Below, piece by piece: positions 46,378-55,334 of a DNA stretch of 64,000 bases. The notes under the pieces were generated by a model. That model saw only the letters and a list, made by a program, of their open reading frames with translations. It did no database searches and was not told the origin of the DNA. Within the stretch, counting starts at the first letter, position 1. The number at the start of each line of letters is the position of its first letter. Location of the stretch: contig CALGNK010000013.1 of NCBI GenBank assembly GCA_937958695.1, positions 1 through 64,000 on the forward strand. The letters are read 5' to 3'. Origin of the DNA: an uncultured bacterium (GTDB lineage Bacteria; DUMJ01). Both the position numbers and the translations under genes were made by a program.

Positions 46378-47380
46378 CTATTACACCTCTCTTCCCACTG
46401 ATTATTCTTCCAATAGTTATTGATTCATTTAAAATCGATCTGATTTTCTCCCCATTATCCCTATCAACTACAATAACCATACCTATTCCCATATTGAATG
46501 TCCTATATAGCTCCTCTTTAGGTAGTTTTAGTCTTTCAGTGATAAAGTTAAAGACAGATAAAGAAGGAAAACTTCTACTATCTATAAAGGCACAAAAGCC
46601 ATCAGGAAGTATTCTCGGTATATTGTCTATAATTCCACCGCCTGTTATATGCGCCATACCTTTAATGTTAATTCCGTTTTCCAATAACATTTTTATCTGC
46701 TTCCAATAGATCCTAGTAGGAGTCAACAATTCTTCATACAGTGGTTTTTCAAGAGGAGGGTAAATGCCATCTAGAGAAAGATTATTTTCCTTAATAAATT
46801 TTCTAACTAGGGAGAACCCATTACTATGAAGTCCTGAAGATGGAAGACCAATTATAATATCATTTTCTTTTATGGCCTTTCCGTCTATTATCTTATCTCT
46901 TTCTACTATACCAACAGCAAATCCTGCCAGATCATATCTATCTTCAGGATAAAAATCTGGCATCTCTGCTGTTTCCCCCCCAACCAAAGGACATTCTGCT
47001 TCATTACAACCAGCTACTATTCCCTCTATAACCCTTTCCATAACATCCAAGTCTAATCTTCCACAGGCTATATAATCTAAAAAGAATAGAGGCCTTGCTC
47101 CATATACTATTATATCGTTAACACCCATAGCTACTAGATCTATTCCAATAGTATTATGTATATTGACTTTTTGTGCTATAAGAAGTTTTGTACCAACGCC
47201 ATCTGTAGAAGAGACCAGCACTGGATCTTTATAGTCACGTATACTTATTAAAGAGGCAAAGCCTCCTATCCCTTCTAACACATATGGAGGCTTCCAAGAG
47301 TTCTTCTTCTTTATAATATCCACAAATAATAAACCCTTATCTATATCTACTCCTGCTGATCTATAGTCTAAGTTTTTCAT
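46370..47380 (-). CDS. purM: phosphoribosylformylglycinamidine cyclo-ligase (AIR synthetase)
   Basis: 336 residues. It closes the imidazole ring in purine synthesis. DYRSAGVDIDKG starts the protein; SSTDGVGTKLLIA (near 58), DLVAMGVNDI and GGETAEMPDFY are strong signatures, and AHITGGGIIDNIPRI marks the second half. ATG follows GTGAGGAAG. First gene of purMNH; purine genes outside this triplet are not in the window. Confidence 0.96.
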   Translation of the reverse strand: MKNLDYRSAGVDIDKGLLFVDIIKKKNSWKPPYVLEGIGGFASLISIRDYKDPVLVSSTDGVGTKLLIAQKVNIHNTIGIDLVAMGVNDIIVYGARPLFFLDYIACGRLDLDVMERVIEGIVAGCNEAECPLVGGETAEMPDFYPEDRYDLAGFAVGIVERDKIIDGKAIKENDIIIGLPSSGLHSNGFSLVRKFIKENNLSLDGIYPPLEKPLYEELLTPTRIYWKQIKMLLENGINIKGMAHITGGGIIDNIPRILPDGFCAFIDSRSFPSLSVFNFITERLKLPKEELYRTFNMGIGMVIVVDRDNGEKIRSILNESITIGRIISGKRGVIVE

Positions 47381-47402
47381 TCTTCCTCACTCCAATAAAA
47401 GT

Positions 47403-47422
47403 CTTAGGCTTTAAATCCTAGG
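47403..47422 (-). terminator. weak hairpin after the radical SAM gene
   Basis: Six-base stem with one G-T pair, loop of eight bases, followed on the minus strand by ACTTTTATT. It overlaps the stop of the radical SAM gene and precedes purM by 22 bases. Possibly a leaky terminator. Confidence 0.3.
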
Positions 47423-48419
47423 ATATTCTATCACAAATATCTTTTGGACATTGCGTATCCTCCGAATAAATATCAGAGGTAACCGCATAGGCCAAAGCCC
47501 TACATCCAATACAATCATTTATTCTACACAAGTGACATCTTCCTTTAAGAAGAGACTTAGTAATTCCAGATCTAAATGTCTTAAGTCTATCAAGAATGTC
47601 TGCAAAGTCATCAACTTTTAAATCTCCAATCGAAATCGGTAATCTTCTACAAGGATAAACCGTACCATCTGGCATAAGACACATAGATTCATCTCCCAGA
47701 TTGCATAAAGCACCTAATACTTCCTTAGATTGTAAATCTATAAAGAAAGCCCTAAAAGGAAGGAGATTTATCCAATCCGTATTGGATAGATTAGCTATGA
47801 CTTTTAGGATATATAACCACTCTTCTGACCCTAACGTCTTTTCTATCATATCTCTACCTACTCCAAGAGGAATAAATCTTTCAAGTATTAATCCTTTTAT
47901 CCCAAGAGAAAGTCCTAATTTATACATATCTTCTATCTTATTGTAGTTAAACTTTGTAAGGGTATACATTAAGACTATTCTTTCGGGCATATCCGTAATA
48001 TTACACATTACCTTCTCAAAGTTCTCCTTTCCTCTTATAAGATCATTAACTTCAGGATTAGGACCTTCAAGAGAGACTTTTATATAATTTAATTTTTTAT
48101 ACAATCTAAGTCTAGGATATAGGGCTTTAAGATTTATCCCATTAGTAATAATATTTACCTCTCTTATAAAGTCCAATTCCTCCAAGAATTCCATAATAGG
48201 AAAGAATAAAGGAGAAATTAAAGGTTCTCCTCCTGTAATATTAATACTCAACCCAGTATAATCCCTAGTCTTTAGAGATTGTACCATACTATCAAGTATT
48301 CCTTTCCAGATATCTATGGTGATATCTTTCGTAGCATCAAATTTATCCTGATAACAATGTCTACACCTTAAGTTACATAGATCTGTAATATGCCACTGAA
48401 AGACAAACTCTTTTTCCAT
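47418..48419 (-). CDS. radical SAM/SPASM protein
   Basis: 333 residues. The radical SAM cluster motif CNLRCRHC is at residues 15-22, followed by INITGGEPL (near 64), and the C-terminal third (about 225-330) has seven or more cysteines, including CxLxxxxxCRR, CHLCRINDCIGC and CP, as in SPASM domains that carry auxiliary 4Fe-4S clusters. SPASM proteins modify peptides or act in cofactor synthesis (PqqE, anSME). No precursor peptide or partner is adjacent, so the substrate is open. The weak ribosome site GGGGTAAG suggests low expression. Confidence 0.85.
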   Translation of the reverse strand: MEKEFVFQWHITDLCNLRCRHCYQDKFDATKDITIDIWKGILDSMVQSLKTRDYTGLSINITGGEPLISPLFFPIMEFLEELDFIREVNIITNGINLKALYPRLRLYKKLNYIKVSLEGPNPEVNDLIRGKENFEKVMCNITDMPERIVLMYTLTKFNYNKIEDMYKLGLSLGIKGLILERFIPLGVGRDMIEKTLGSEEWLYILKVIANLSNTDWINLLPFRAFFIDLQSKEVLGALCNLGDESMCLMPDGTVYPCRRLPISIGDLKVDDFADILDRLKTFRSGITKSLLKGRCHLCRINDCIGCRALAYAVTSDIYSEDTQCPKDICDRIS

Positions 48420-48472
48420 AAAATTCTTACCCCTTTTTGACCCTATTAAATGCCTTAAAATTATACAAAATC

Positions 48473-48501
48473 TTGATAAAAATTACCTACTGATATATAA
48501 T
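48473..48501 (+). promoter_or_regulatory. promoter of the small protein-DUF4438-QueT operon
   Basis: TTGATA (48473-48478), 17 bases, consensus TATAAT (48496-48501), about 35 bases before the 51-residue protein gene. Confidence 0.7.
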
Positions 48502-48542
48502 TTATACGCAAATTAAAATCCTTCGAAGGGAGGTGATGAGAG

Positions 48543-48698
48543 ATGATATATAACTGGATAAACGTTGTAATAGGTATACTGACAATAGTGATACCAATAG
48601 TAAGAGGGATGAAGGGGCTAGATTTATGGATACATATTATTGGAGGAGCAATCATAGCTATATGCGCTTATATGGCAAACCAACAGGCTAAAAAGTAA
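48543..48698 (+). CDS. 51-residue membrane protein
   Basis: The ATG follows GGGAGGTGATGAGAG and the frame ends at TAA 48696-48698. Two hydrophobic stretches (residues about 6-20 and 30-44, the second containing IIGGAIIAICAYMA) flanking a short KGLDLW turn suggest a two-helix membrane protein, with a basic tail (QQAKK). I know no family for it. It follows a good promoter and lies 18 bases before the DUF4438 gene, so it is probably a real small gene of that operon. Confidence 0.65.
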   Translation: MIYNWINVVIGILTIVIPIVRGMKGLDLWIHIIGGAIIAICAYMANQQAKK

Positions 48699-48716
48699 GA
48701 AAGGTGGTGAGAAAAG

Positions 48717-49589
48717 CTGAAATTAAACGTAGAAAAACTAGTAAAACTCTCTGTATATGGAGAGATTTCTTCTCCAGTTATAGCATCACCGTATAGAGTA
48801 AATAGCGATGGAAAAGCACAAGTGTTACCAACACTAGGTGGTATTACTTACAATGTAAGGATCGGAGATCCTGCCATAGGTTGGGCTGGAGATCACGTAG
48901 AACCAGGGGTAAGCCTAAAGAATAAGGATAGAGAAGAGAGTAATGCGCTAAACATCTTATCCTGCATTGGGAATAGAGCAAGGGTGATAAGTGGAGAGGC
49001 TAAAGGTGAGATAGGTATAGTTACAGGAAAGCACGGTGGAATAGAGCATGTATTGATAGATTTTCCTGAAGATGTTTTGTATAAACTATCGATTGGAGAT
49101 AAGATTCAGATAGAATCTTATGGACAAGGTTTAGAATTATTAGATTTTCCCCAGATAAAAGTTATGAATATCTCTCCTGATCTATTTATGATGCTAAATA
49201 TAAAGGAAAACAGGAACAAAATAGAGGTCGGTGTAAGAAAGATTATACCTGCAGAACTTATGGGATCTGGCATAGGTTCTGCCAGTAGTTATTCTGGCGA
49301 TTATGATATTATGACACAGGATAGAGAAACTTTAAAAGACCTAGAACTTGAAGATTTGAAATTAGGAGATATTGTTGGAATAAAAGATATAGATAATAGA
49401 TATGGTAGAGGTTATAGAAGAGGTGCAAGGAGTATTGGTGTTGTAATACACTGTGATTGTGTCCAGGCAGGGCATGGACCAGGTGTTACTGTGATATTTT
49501 CTAGTAGTGATAATTCTCTAGATTTCTTTATAGATGAGCATGCAAATATCGCTCAGATACTTAAAATAGGCAGGTATAGAGATGGATAG
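48717..49589 (+). CDS. DUF4438 protein, apparently starting at CTG
   Basis: 290 residues if started at CTG 48717; 255 if started at GTG 48822. The upstream 35 codons encode KLVKLSVYGEISSPV and PYRVNSDGKAQVLP, which resemble the conserved N-terminus of DUF4438 proteins, so the true start should be upstream. A stop codon at 48708-48710 limits the frame, and CTG is the only near-start, with GGTGA six bases before it. Later conserved parts are GGITYNVRIGDPA, GARSIGVVIHCDCVQAGHGPGVTV. The function of DUF4438 is unknown. It overlaps queT by eight bases. Confidence 0.8.
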   Translation: MKLNVEKLVKLSVYGEISSPVIASPYRVNSDGKAQVLPTLGGITYNVRIGDPAIGWAGDHVEPGVSLKNKDREESNALNILSCIGNRARVISGEAKGEIGIVTGKHGGIEHVLIDFPEDVLYKLSIGDKIQIESYGQGLELLDFPQIKVMNISPDLFMMLNIKENRNKIEVGVRKIIPAELMGSGIGSASSYSGDYDIMTQDRETLKDLELEDLKLGDIVGIKDIDNRYGRGYRRGARSIGVVIHCDCVQAGHGPGVTVIFSSSDNSLDFFIDEHANIAQILKIGRYRDG

Positions 49590-50043
49590 AGAATATATAA
49601 GATTCTTGGCTAGAGCAGGACTCTATGCTGCTGTATATGCTGTATTAACAATTGTTCTTGCTCCATTTAGTTATGGGATAATGCAGGTAAGAGTGGCTGA
49701 AGCCTTAACTGTTTTACCTATAATAGATAAATCTGCAATACCTGGTTTATTTATAGGATGTCTTATAGCTAATATCGTTGGTGGATATGGAATCATAGAT
49801 ATAGGATTAGGAAGTATATTTACTCTTATTGCTGCATATTTAACGTCAAGAGTAAAAAAAGACTGGCAGGCTCCTATACCTCCTATAGTTATTAACGCTA
49901 TTGGAGTAGGGACATATCTAGCTATTCTCTTAAAGACTCCAATTTATTGGGGAATATTCTGGGTTGGATTAGGAGAGTTAATAGCCTGCTTTGGTCTAGG
50001 CTTACCTCTTCTCTTCTTCATTAGAAGAATAAGAGGAAAATAA
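49582..50043 (+). CDS. QueT-family transporter (ECF S-component type)
   Basis: 153 residues, five to six membrane helices. The segment MQVRVAEALTVLPIID (near 34-49) is typical of QueT, an energy-coupling-factor substrate-binding subunit thought to carry queuosine precursors. The GTG/ATG context is simple: ATG 49582 lies inside the end of DUF4438. No ECF ATPases or T-subunit are nearby and no preQ1 riboswitch-like hairpin is visible upstream. Confidence 0.8.
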   Translation: MDREYIRFLARAGLYAAVYAVLTIVLAPFSYGIMQVRVAEALTVLPIIDKSAIPGLFIGCLIANIVGGYGIIDIGLGSIFTLIAAYLTSRVKKDWQAPIPPIVINAIGVGTYLAILLKTPIYWGIFWVGLGELIACFGLGLPLLFFIRRIRGK

Positions 50044-50050
50044 ATATTAA

Positions 50051-50087
50051 CCCTGTTAGGGTATATACCTAAAATTCCCTAGCAGGG
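50051..50087. terminator. convergent hairpin after queT and the 136-residue gene
   Basis: Stem CCCTGTTAGGG/CCCTAGCAGGG with one G-T pair and a 15-base loop, in the 63-base gap between converging genes. The following TATACCCTTTATC is only moderately T-rich. Confidence 0.55.
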
Positions 50088-50106
50088 TATACCCTTTATC
50101 AAATCC

Positions 50107-50517
50107 TTAGAATCTAATAACTCTATCCCATTCTTTATTCCAAAGTCTACCTATCTCTCTTAGTTCTTCAAGTATAAGAAAACGAGTGTCTTCATCCTCA
50201 ACTAGATTTGAATTTTTATAGTATTCTATTAGAGAGCTGAGTCTCTTTAAAGAATAATTCTTAGCTTGAAGTTTAAACTTTTCTTTTTTAGCTAAGTCAC
50301 TAGGTCTATCTCCTAGTCTTTTCATCTTCTTAGTCCACTTTTCTATCCACTCATTGGGAGGTAGTTTGGTATCTAAAATAGATTCTGTATTTCTATGAAT
50401 CTTCTCTATATTCTTAGCTACTATCCTTGTAGCAAGAACCATAGTATATCTAAATCCTATAGTAAATATAGCAACAAAAGCAAAAAATACAATTATGGAA
50501 ATCCACATATCATTCAA
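50107..50517 (-). CDS. membrane-anchored protein of unknown function
   Basis: 136 residues: one N-terminal helix (about 5-28, [18 protein letters not shown]) and a charged, helical cytoplasmic part with several Lys/Glu-rich stretches ending [17 protein letters not shown] recognise no family. It overlaps the oppF end by eight bases, so it is translated with the Opp peptide transporter and may be an accessory. Confidence 0.55.
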   Translation of the reverse strand: MNDMWISIIVFFAFVAIFTIGFRYTMVLATRIVAKNIEKIHRNTESILDTKLPPNEWIEKWTKKMKRLGDRPSDLAKKEKFKLQAKNYSLKRLSSLIEYYKNSNLVEDEDTRFLILEELREIGRLWNKEWDRVIRF

Positions 50518-51517
50518 TCCCTACCAGACTGAGTTTTTCCGCAAAGTGACAGGCAACAAAGTGGTCATTACCCAGATTTCTTAATTGTGGATGCTCCTCT
50601 TTGCATATGTCTTGTACATATGGACATCTGGGATGGAAGTAACAACCACTAGGAGGATTCGACGGGTCTGCTACCTCTCCAAACAATAGCTTCCTCATCC
50701 CCCTATATTTCGGGTCAGGCTTAGGAACTGCTGCTAGTAATGCCTCTGTATATGGATGTTTTGGATTCCTGAATAGCTCTTCTGTCTCAGCCATCTCTAC
50801 TAGCTTCCCTACATACATTACCGCTACCCTGTCACTTATGTGCTCTACTACCCCTAGGTCATGTGATACAAATAGGTATGTCAGATGAAATTGCTCCTGT
50901 AGGTCCTGTAGTAGGTTTAGTGTCTGTGCCTGTATAGATACGTCTAGTGCTGATACCGGTTCATCACATACTATTAACTTTGGATTTAGCGCTAATGCCC
51001 TCGCTATCCCTATACGCTGACGTTGTCCTCCACTAAATGCATGAGGATATCTTATCATATACTCTGGCCTTAACCCTACTGCTCTCATCAATTCCCCTAC
51101 TCTCTCTTCTAACTCCTTGCCTTTTGCTATTCCATTTACTAATAAAGGCTCCCCTATTATATCCTTTACAGTCATCCTTGGATTTAATGATGAGTAGGGG
51201 TCTTGGAATATCATCTGCATATACCTTCTCATCTTCTTCAATTCATCTTTGTTCAGTTTTGTTATATCTACCATATTACCATCTACGTTGAATAGCACTT
51301 CTCCTGCTGTTGGCTCTATTGCCCTCAAGATACATCTACCTGTTGTCGTTTTCCCACATCCAGACTCTCCTACAAGTCCTAACGTCTCCCCTTCTTTTAT
51401 GAAGAAGTTTACATCATCTACTGCCTTTACATGCCCTACTACCCTCCTCAAAAACCCCTTCTGAATCGGAAAATACTTCTTTAAATTCTTTACCTCTAAG
51501 AGTATGTTGTTACTCAT
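50510..51517 (-). CDS. oppF: oligopeptide ABC transporter ATPase OppF
   Basis: 335 residues. Walker [10 protein letters not shown] (near 55), ABC signature [14 protein letters not shown] (near 165), Walker B LIVCDEP and the C-terminal oligo_HPY zinc/cluster-like region with the cysteines of [14 protein letters not shown]. OppF pairs with OppD. Its ATG overlaps the OppD stop by one base (TAATG). Confidence 0.92.
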   Translation of the reverse strand: MSNNILLEVKNLKKYFPIQKGFLRRVVGHVKAVDDVNFFIKEGETLGLVGESGCGKTTTGRCILRAIEPTAGEVLFNVDGNMVDITKLNKDELKKMRRYMQMIFQDPYSSLNPRMTVKDIIGEPLLVNGIAKGKELEERVGELMRAVGLRPEYMIRYPHAFSGGQRQRIGIARALALNPKLIVCDEPVSALDVSIQAQTLNLLQDLQEQFHLTYLFVSHDLGVVEHISDRVAVMYVGKLVEMAETEELFRNPKHPYTEALLAAVPKPDPKYRGMRKLLFGEVADPSNPPSGCYFHPRCPYVQDICKEEHPQLRNLGNDHFVACHFAEKLSLVGIE

Positions 51518-52524
51518 TATCTACCTCCATATAGGAAACAGGTGGCTTTATGTCCGGGAGCTACCTCTACCTCTGGTGGTTCTCCCTTTTCACATACCCC
51601 TCTTATATATGATGGGCATCTTGTGTGGAATCTACATCCTTTAGGTAGATTGTATGGATCTGGCACCATACCCTTTATTGACTCTAGTCTTGCCCTTACC
51701 TTCTTACCTACCTTTGGTATTGACTTTAATAGTGCTATTGTGTATGGATGCTTGGGATCGTAGAATAGATCATTTACATATGCACTCTCTACTATCTTAC
51801 CTAGATACATTACTACTACGTCATCTGCCATCTCCGCTATGACTCCCATATTGTGGGTTATCATCATTATTGCCATCCCTATCTCTTGTTGTAGGCTTCT
51901 CATTAAGTCTAGTATCTGTGCCTGTATAGTGACATCTAATGCTGTAGTCGGTTCGTCCGCTATTAGTAGACTCGGGTTACAGGAAAGAGCCATTGCTATC
52001 ATTGCACGCTGTCTCATACCACCAGATAACTCAAACGGATAGGCATCTATTCTCTCTTCCGGCTTTGGTATCCCTACCTTCCTTAACATCTCTATAGCTA
52101 TCTGTCTTGCCTGTTCTGGTGTGACATCCTGGTGTAGGAGTATCGCCTCTACTATCTGATCTCCTATAGTGTAGACAGGAGCTAAGGAAGTCATTGGTTC
52201 TTGGAATATCATTGTTATGTCTTTTCCTCTTATCTTTCTTATCTCTTCTCCCTGTGGGTCAAGTTTTGATAAGTCTATTGTCTCCCCATCTCTATGTAGT
52301 AGGATCTCTCCTTCTACTATTTCTCCTCTAGGTCCAAGTATCCTCAGGATAGACTGAGCGGTAACACTCTTACCACATCCTGATTCTCCTACTACCCCAA
52401 GGGTTTTACCCTTCATTATCTTAAAGTTTACTCCATCTATAGCCTTGACCGTTCCTTCATCATAGAAAAAATATGTCTTGAGATTTTTAATCTCTAATAG
52501 GACTTGGTCATTCTTCTTTTCCAT
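51517..52524 (-). CDS. oppD: oligopeptide ABC transporter ATPase OppD
   Basis: 335 residues. Walker [10 protein letters not shown] (near 45), signature [15 protein letters not shown] (near 170), Walker [13 protein letters not shown] and the oligo_HPY region [17 protein letters not shown]. It forms the ATPase heterodimer with OppF. ATG after GGGGAGGAG. Confidence 0.92.
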   Translation of the reverse strand: MEKKNDQVLLEIKNLKTYFFYDEGTVKAIDGVNFKIMKGKTLGVVGESGCGKSVTAQSILRILGPRGEIVEGEILLHRDGETIDLSKLDPQGEEIRKIRGKDITMIFQEPMTSLAPVYTIGDQIVEAILLHQDVTPEQARQIAIEMLRKVGIPKPEERIDAYPFELSGGMRQRAMIAMALSCNPSLLIADEPTTALDVTIQAQILDLMRSLQQEIGMAIMMITHNMGVIAEMADDVVVMYLGKIVESAYVNDLFYDPKHPYTIALLKSIPKVGKKVRARLESIKGMVPDPYNLPKGCRFHTRCPSYIRGVCEKGEPPEVEVAPGHKATCFLYGGR

Positions 52525-52535
52525 AATCTCCTCCC

Positions 52536-53663
52536 CTATCTTGCATATGGGTCTGCTGCATCACGCAGCCCATCCCCTAAGAAGTTAAAGCAAAGCACTG
52601 TTATAATTATAAACACCCCAGGAAGAAGTAGCCAAGGTGAAAGGGCTACCGTCCTTACATTCTGCGCCTCTTGAAGTAATACACCCCAGCTTATCGTTGG
52701 GGGCCTTAACCCTAATCCTAAAAAGCTCAAAGCAGTTTCACCAAGAATCATACCAGGGATAGCAAGTGTTATATTAGCAATAATATAACTCATAAATGAT
52801 GGGACCATATGTCTCATTATGATTCTGAACTCACTGGCACCACATAGCCTTGCCGCCATTACAAAGTCCTCCTCTCTTAAAGAGAGGAATCTACTTCTAA
52901 CAACTCTAGCTAATCCTGTCCATCCAATGAGAGAAAGTATTATTGTTATACCAAAATATACTCTTACCGGTGGCCAATGTGGCGGTAAAGCTGCTGAAAG
53001 GGCCATCCATAGTGGAATAGTAGGAATACTTCTTATAAACTCGATAGCCCTCTGAATAAAATTATCAAGTGTCCCTCCATAATAACCAGAAAATCCTCCA
53101 ATGATGAGCCCTAGTATAAAACTTAAGAAAACACCTATTAATCCTATAGACGTAGAGATTCTAGCTCCGTATAAAACTCTAGATAGCATATCTCTTCCCA
53201 TTCTGTCTGTTCCAAGTAAAAACATAGTACCCTCTTTTACCCCTATAAGATGGGTATCTCTTTCCCATCTACCCCAGAGCTTATACGGGTCTCCTTTTAT
53301 AAAGAAATGTATAGGATATACCTGGTTTGGGTCTGGGGTATATATCCTTCTTAATGTTACTGGATCAAATTCAATTTTATAACCAAGGACGTAAGGTTTT
53401 ACTAATTTACCATCTCTAAATATACGTATTCTTTGAGGTGGTGCGTAGGTATACCTTATATCGTATTTATTCGGATCATAAGGGGCAAGAAACTCACAAA
53501 AGATAGCTAATAAATAGATAATAATTAGTATGATACCACTAAATATTGCTAATTTATGTCTTCTAAACCTCCACCATATGAGCTGCCATTGAGACGCTAG
53601 ATATATCTTTTCTTCTATCGAACTTTCTAACTCTTCCTTGACAAGGATTTCTTCATCAGCCAT
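52536..53663 (-). CDS. oppC: oligopeptide ABC transporter permease OppC
   Basis: 375 residues. The N-terminal cytoplasmic tail is acidic, followed by six membrane helices; between helix 1 and 2 an extracytoplasmic insert of about 90 residues (around 60-150) carries the typical LGTDRMGRDMLSR end. EAA-type loop AARLCGASEFRIIMRH is near 280. The start is placed at ATG 53663, preceded by AAGGAGGGAG; an upstream frame to 53702 overlaps oppB without a better site. Confidence 0.9.
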   Translation of the reverse strand: MADEEILVKEELESSIEEKIYLASQWQLIWWRFRRHKLAIFSGIILIIIYLLAIFCEFLAPYDPNKYDIRYTYAPPQRIRIFRDGKLVKPYVLGYKIEFDPVTLRRIYTPDPNQVYPIHFFIKGDPYKLWGRWERDTHLIGVKEGTMFLLGTDRMGRDMLSRVLYGARISTSIGLIGVFLSFILGLIIGGFSGYYGGTLDNFIQRAIEFIRSIPTIPLWMALSAALPPHWPPVRVYFGITIILSLIGWTGLARVVRSRFLSLREEDFVMAARLCGASEFRIIMRHMVPSFMSYIIANITLAIPGMILGETALSFLGLGLRPPTISWGVLLQEAQNVRTVALSPWLLLPGVFIIITVLCFNFLGDGLRDAADPYAR

Positions 53664-53676
53664 TTTCTCTCCCTCC

Positions 53677-54660
53677 TTACTCATACCTAATCCTAGGGTC
53701 AACCCAACCTAGTAGTATGTCAGATATAAGAGTTCCTATTACGGTTAAGAAACTTAAGAACATAATAAAGCTTCCAGCAAGGTACATATCTTGACTTTGT
53801 AAAGCTCTAAGTAAAAGTGGACCAGTAGTTGGAAGACTTAATACTACCGCCACTATAGTCTCACCTGAAACTATACCAGGAAGGGTCCAACCCACTGTAC
53901 TTATCCATGGAATTATAGCCATTCTCAATGGATATCTCCAAAGAAGTCTATTTTCCGGAACTCCTTTAGCCCTTGCAGTTACTACGTATGGCTTGTGAAG
54001 CTCATCTAAAAGATTTGCCCTTAGTGTCCTTATTAGTCCAGCTGTTCCACCCATACCTATTACTATAGCTGGTATCCAGAGATGATTTAAAAGGTCTAGG
54101 AATTTCCCCCAGCTCCATGGAGCCTCTACATATTGAGGTGAGAACAAACCGCCTACACTAGCTCCAAATACTGAATACGCTATCCACATAAGAATCAGTG
54201 CTATCATGAAGTTTGGGGTAGCTAATCCTATATACCCGATAAATGTGGCAAAATAGTCTCCAGCTGAATACTGGTGAGTTGCCGAGTACATTCCTATTGG
54301 GAAAGATAGTGCCCATGAGAACAACATTGTAAAGATAGATACCGCTACTGTTAAACCAAGCCTTTCCCAGATAAGTTGGCTCACAGGTCTGTTCCATTCA
54401 AAAGACTGTCCAAAGTCTCCCTGGAACATACCTCTTACCCACATAAAGTACTGAATGTAATAGGGCTGGTCTAAGCCATAACGCTTCTTTAGGGCTGCTA
54501 TAGTTGCCTCATCTACCATTTCTCCTGTCTGACTAAGCTGAGCTATGTAAGAGGTCAAAAAGTCGCCTGGGGGTAACTGGATGATTATGAATGATACCAC
54601 CGATATAAGTATCAGTGTAGGTATCATATACAGGATACGTCTAAGTATATATTGTAGCAT
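53677..54660 (-). CDS. oppB: oligopeptide ABC transporter permease OppB
   Basis: 327 residues, six helices. The N-terminal MLQYILRRILYMIPTLILIS is typical, and TARAKGVPENRLLWRYPLR (near 220) is the EAA loop. It forms the channel with OppC. ATG after AAGGAGGGAGAG. It starts the transporter operon; no substrate-binding protein gene is present at either end. Confidence 0.92.
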   Translation of the reverse strand: MLQYILRRILYMIPTLILISVVSFIIIQLPPGDFLTSYIAQLSQTGEMVDEATIAALKKRYGLDQPYYIQYFMWVRGMFQGDFGQSFEWNRPVSQLIWERLGLTVAVSIFTMLFSWALSFPIGMYSATHQYSAGDYFATFIGYIGLATPNFMIALILMWIAYSVFGASVGGLFSPQYVEAPWSWGKFLDLLNHLWIPAIVIGMGGTAGLIRTLRANLLDELHKPYVVTARAKGVPENRLLWRYPLRMAIIPWISTVGWTLPGIVSGETIVAVVLSLPTTGPLLLRALQSQDMYLAGSFIMFLSFLTVIGTLISDILLGWVDPRIRYE

Positions 54661-54714
54661 TCTCTCCCTCCTTTTACTATATTAGTAATAGTTGTAAAAT
54701 CGCTTGCAGTTTAG

Positions 54715-54743
54715 AATATATCATATTAACCCTTGCCTGTCAA
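54715..54743 (-). promoter_or_regulatory. promoter of the opp operon
   Basis: Minus strand: TTGACA (54738-54743), 17 bases, TATATT (54715-54720), with TG before the -10. The -35 lies in the final codons of the preceding deoxynucleoside kinase gene. Confidence 0.7.
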
Positions 54744-55334
54744 TGATTTTATCTCTCTTTCTATAAGAGATATCAATGATTCTATGTTTTCTATTATATC
54801 CTCTTTGGCATCATACACTACCACCTTAACATATTTAAATTCCTTTAACCATTCTTCATACGCTCTATTTAACCTTTCTATGTATTCATAGGATATTAGG
54901 TTCTCCTCCTTTCTCTTACGCTTTTTAATCCTTTCTATTAGAATATCTATGGGTGCTCTTAGATAGATTATAAGGTTAGGTTTTGGTAGATATCTAACCG
55001 CTAATCTATAGAGTTTAAGGTATGTATTGTATTCTCTTTCCCTCAATGCTATCTTGGCAAAGACCTCGCCATCTTCATATATGGTTCTATCAAGGATGTA
55101 TGACCTGCCAAGATTACTAAGTCTTAATTCTTCTTCAAATCTATTAGTTAGGAAGTATATCTGAGAGTGTAGTCCCCACCTTTCCGGTTCTTCATAGTAT
55201 AGTTTTAGATATGGATTCTCTTCTGCTGGCTCTTTGTAAAAGTCCCAGCCAAAATGTTCGGCTAAACGTTCTACTAATGTAGTCTTTCCAACTCCTATAT
55301 TACCAGAGATACCTAGGATAATCCTATTACTCAT
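54726..55334 (-). CDS. deoxynucleoside kinase, second copy
   Basis: 202 residues. The P-loop GNIGVGKTT (11-19) and the DRTIYEDGEVFA (near 84) motif with the ERS-like catalytic region are typical of the bacterial dCK/dGK family. It phosphorylates a deoxynucleoside (dA, dC or dG) with ATP in salvage. The start lies inside the last codons of the other kinase and has no ribosome site, so the two are coupled. In lactobacilli two tandem relatives form a heterodimer of dAK with dGK/dCK. Confidence 0.88.
   Translation of the reverse strand: MSNRIILGISGNIGVGKTTLVERLAEHFGWDFYKEPAEENPYLKLYYEEPERWGLHSQIYFLTNRFEEELRLSNLGRSYILDRTIYEDGEVFAKIALREREYNTYLKLYRLAVRYLPKPNLIIYLRAPIDILIERIKKRKRKEENLISYEYIERLNRAYEEWLKEFKYVKVVVYDAKEDIIENIESLISLIEREIKSLTGKG

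Noticed and set aside
48420-48542. possible preQ1 riboswitch before the queT operon
   Set aside because: The leader holds only a CCTTCGAAGG palindrome near the ribosome site and no pseudoknot-like preQ1 pattern.
48708-48800. GTG start at 48708-region in another frame for DUF4438
   Set aside because: That frame meets TAG within about 30 codons, so it cannot supply the family N-terminus unless there is a sequencing error.
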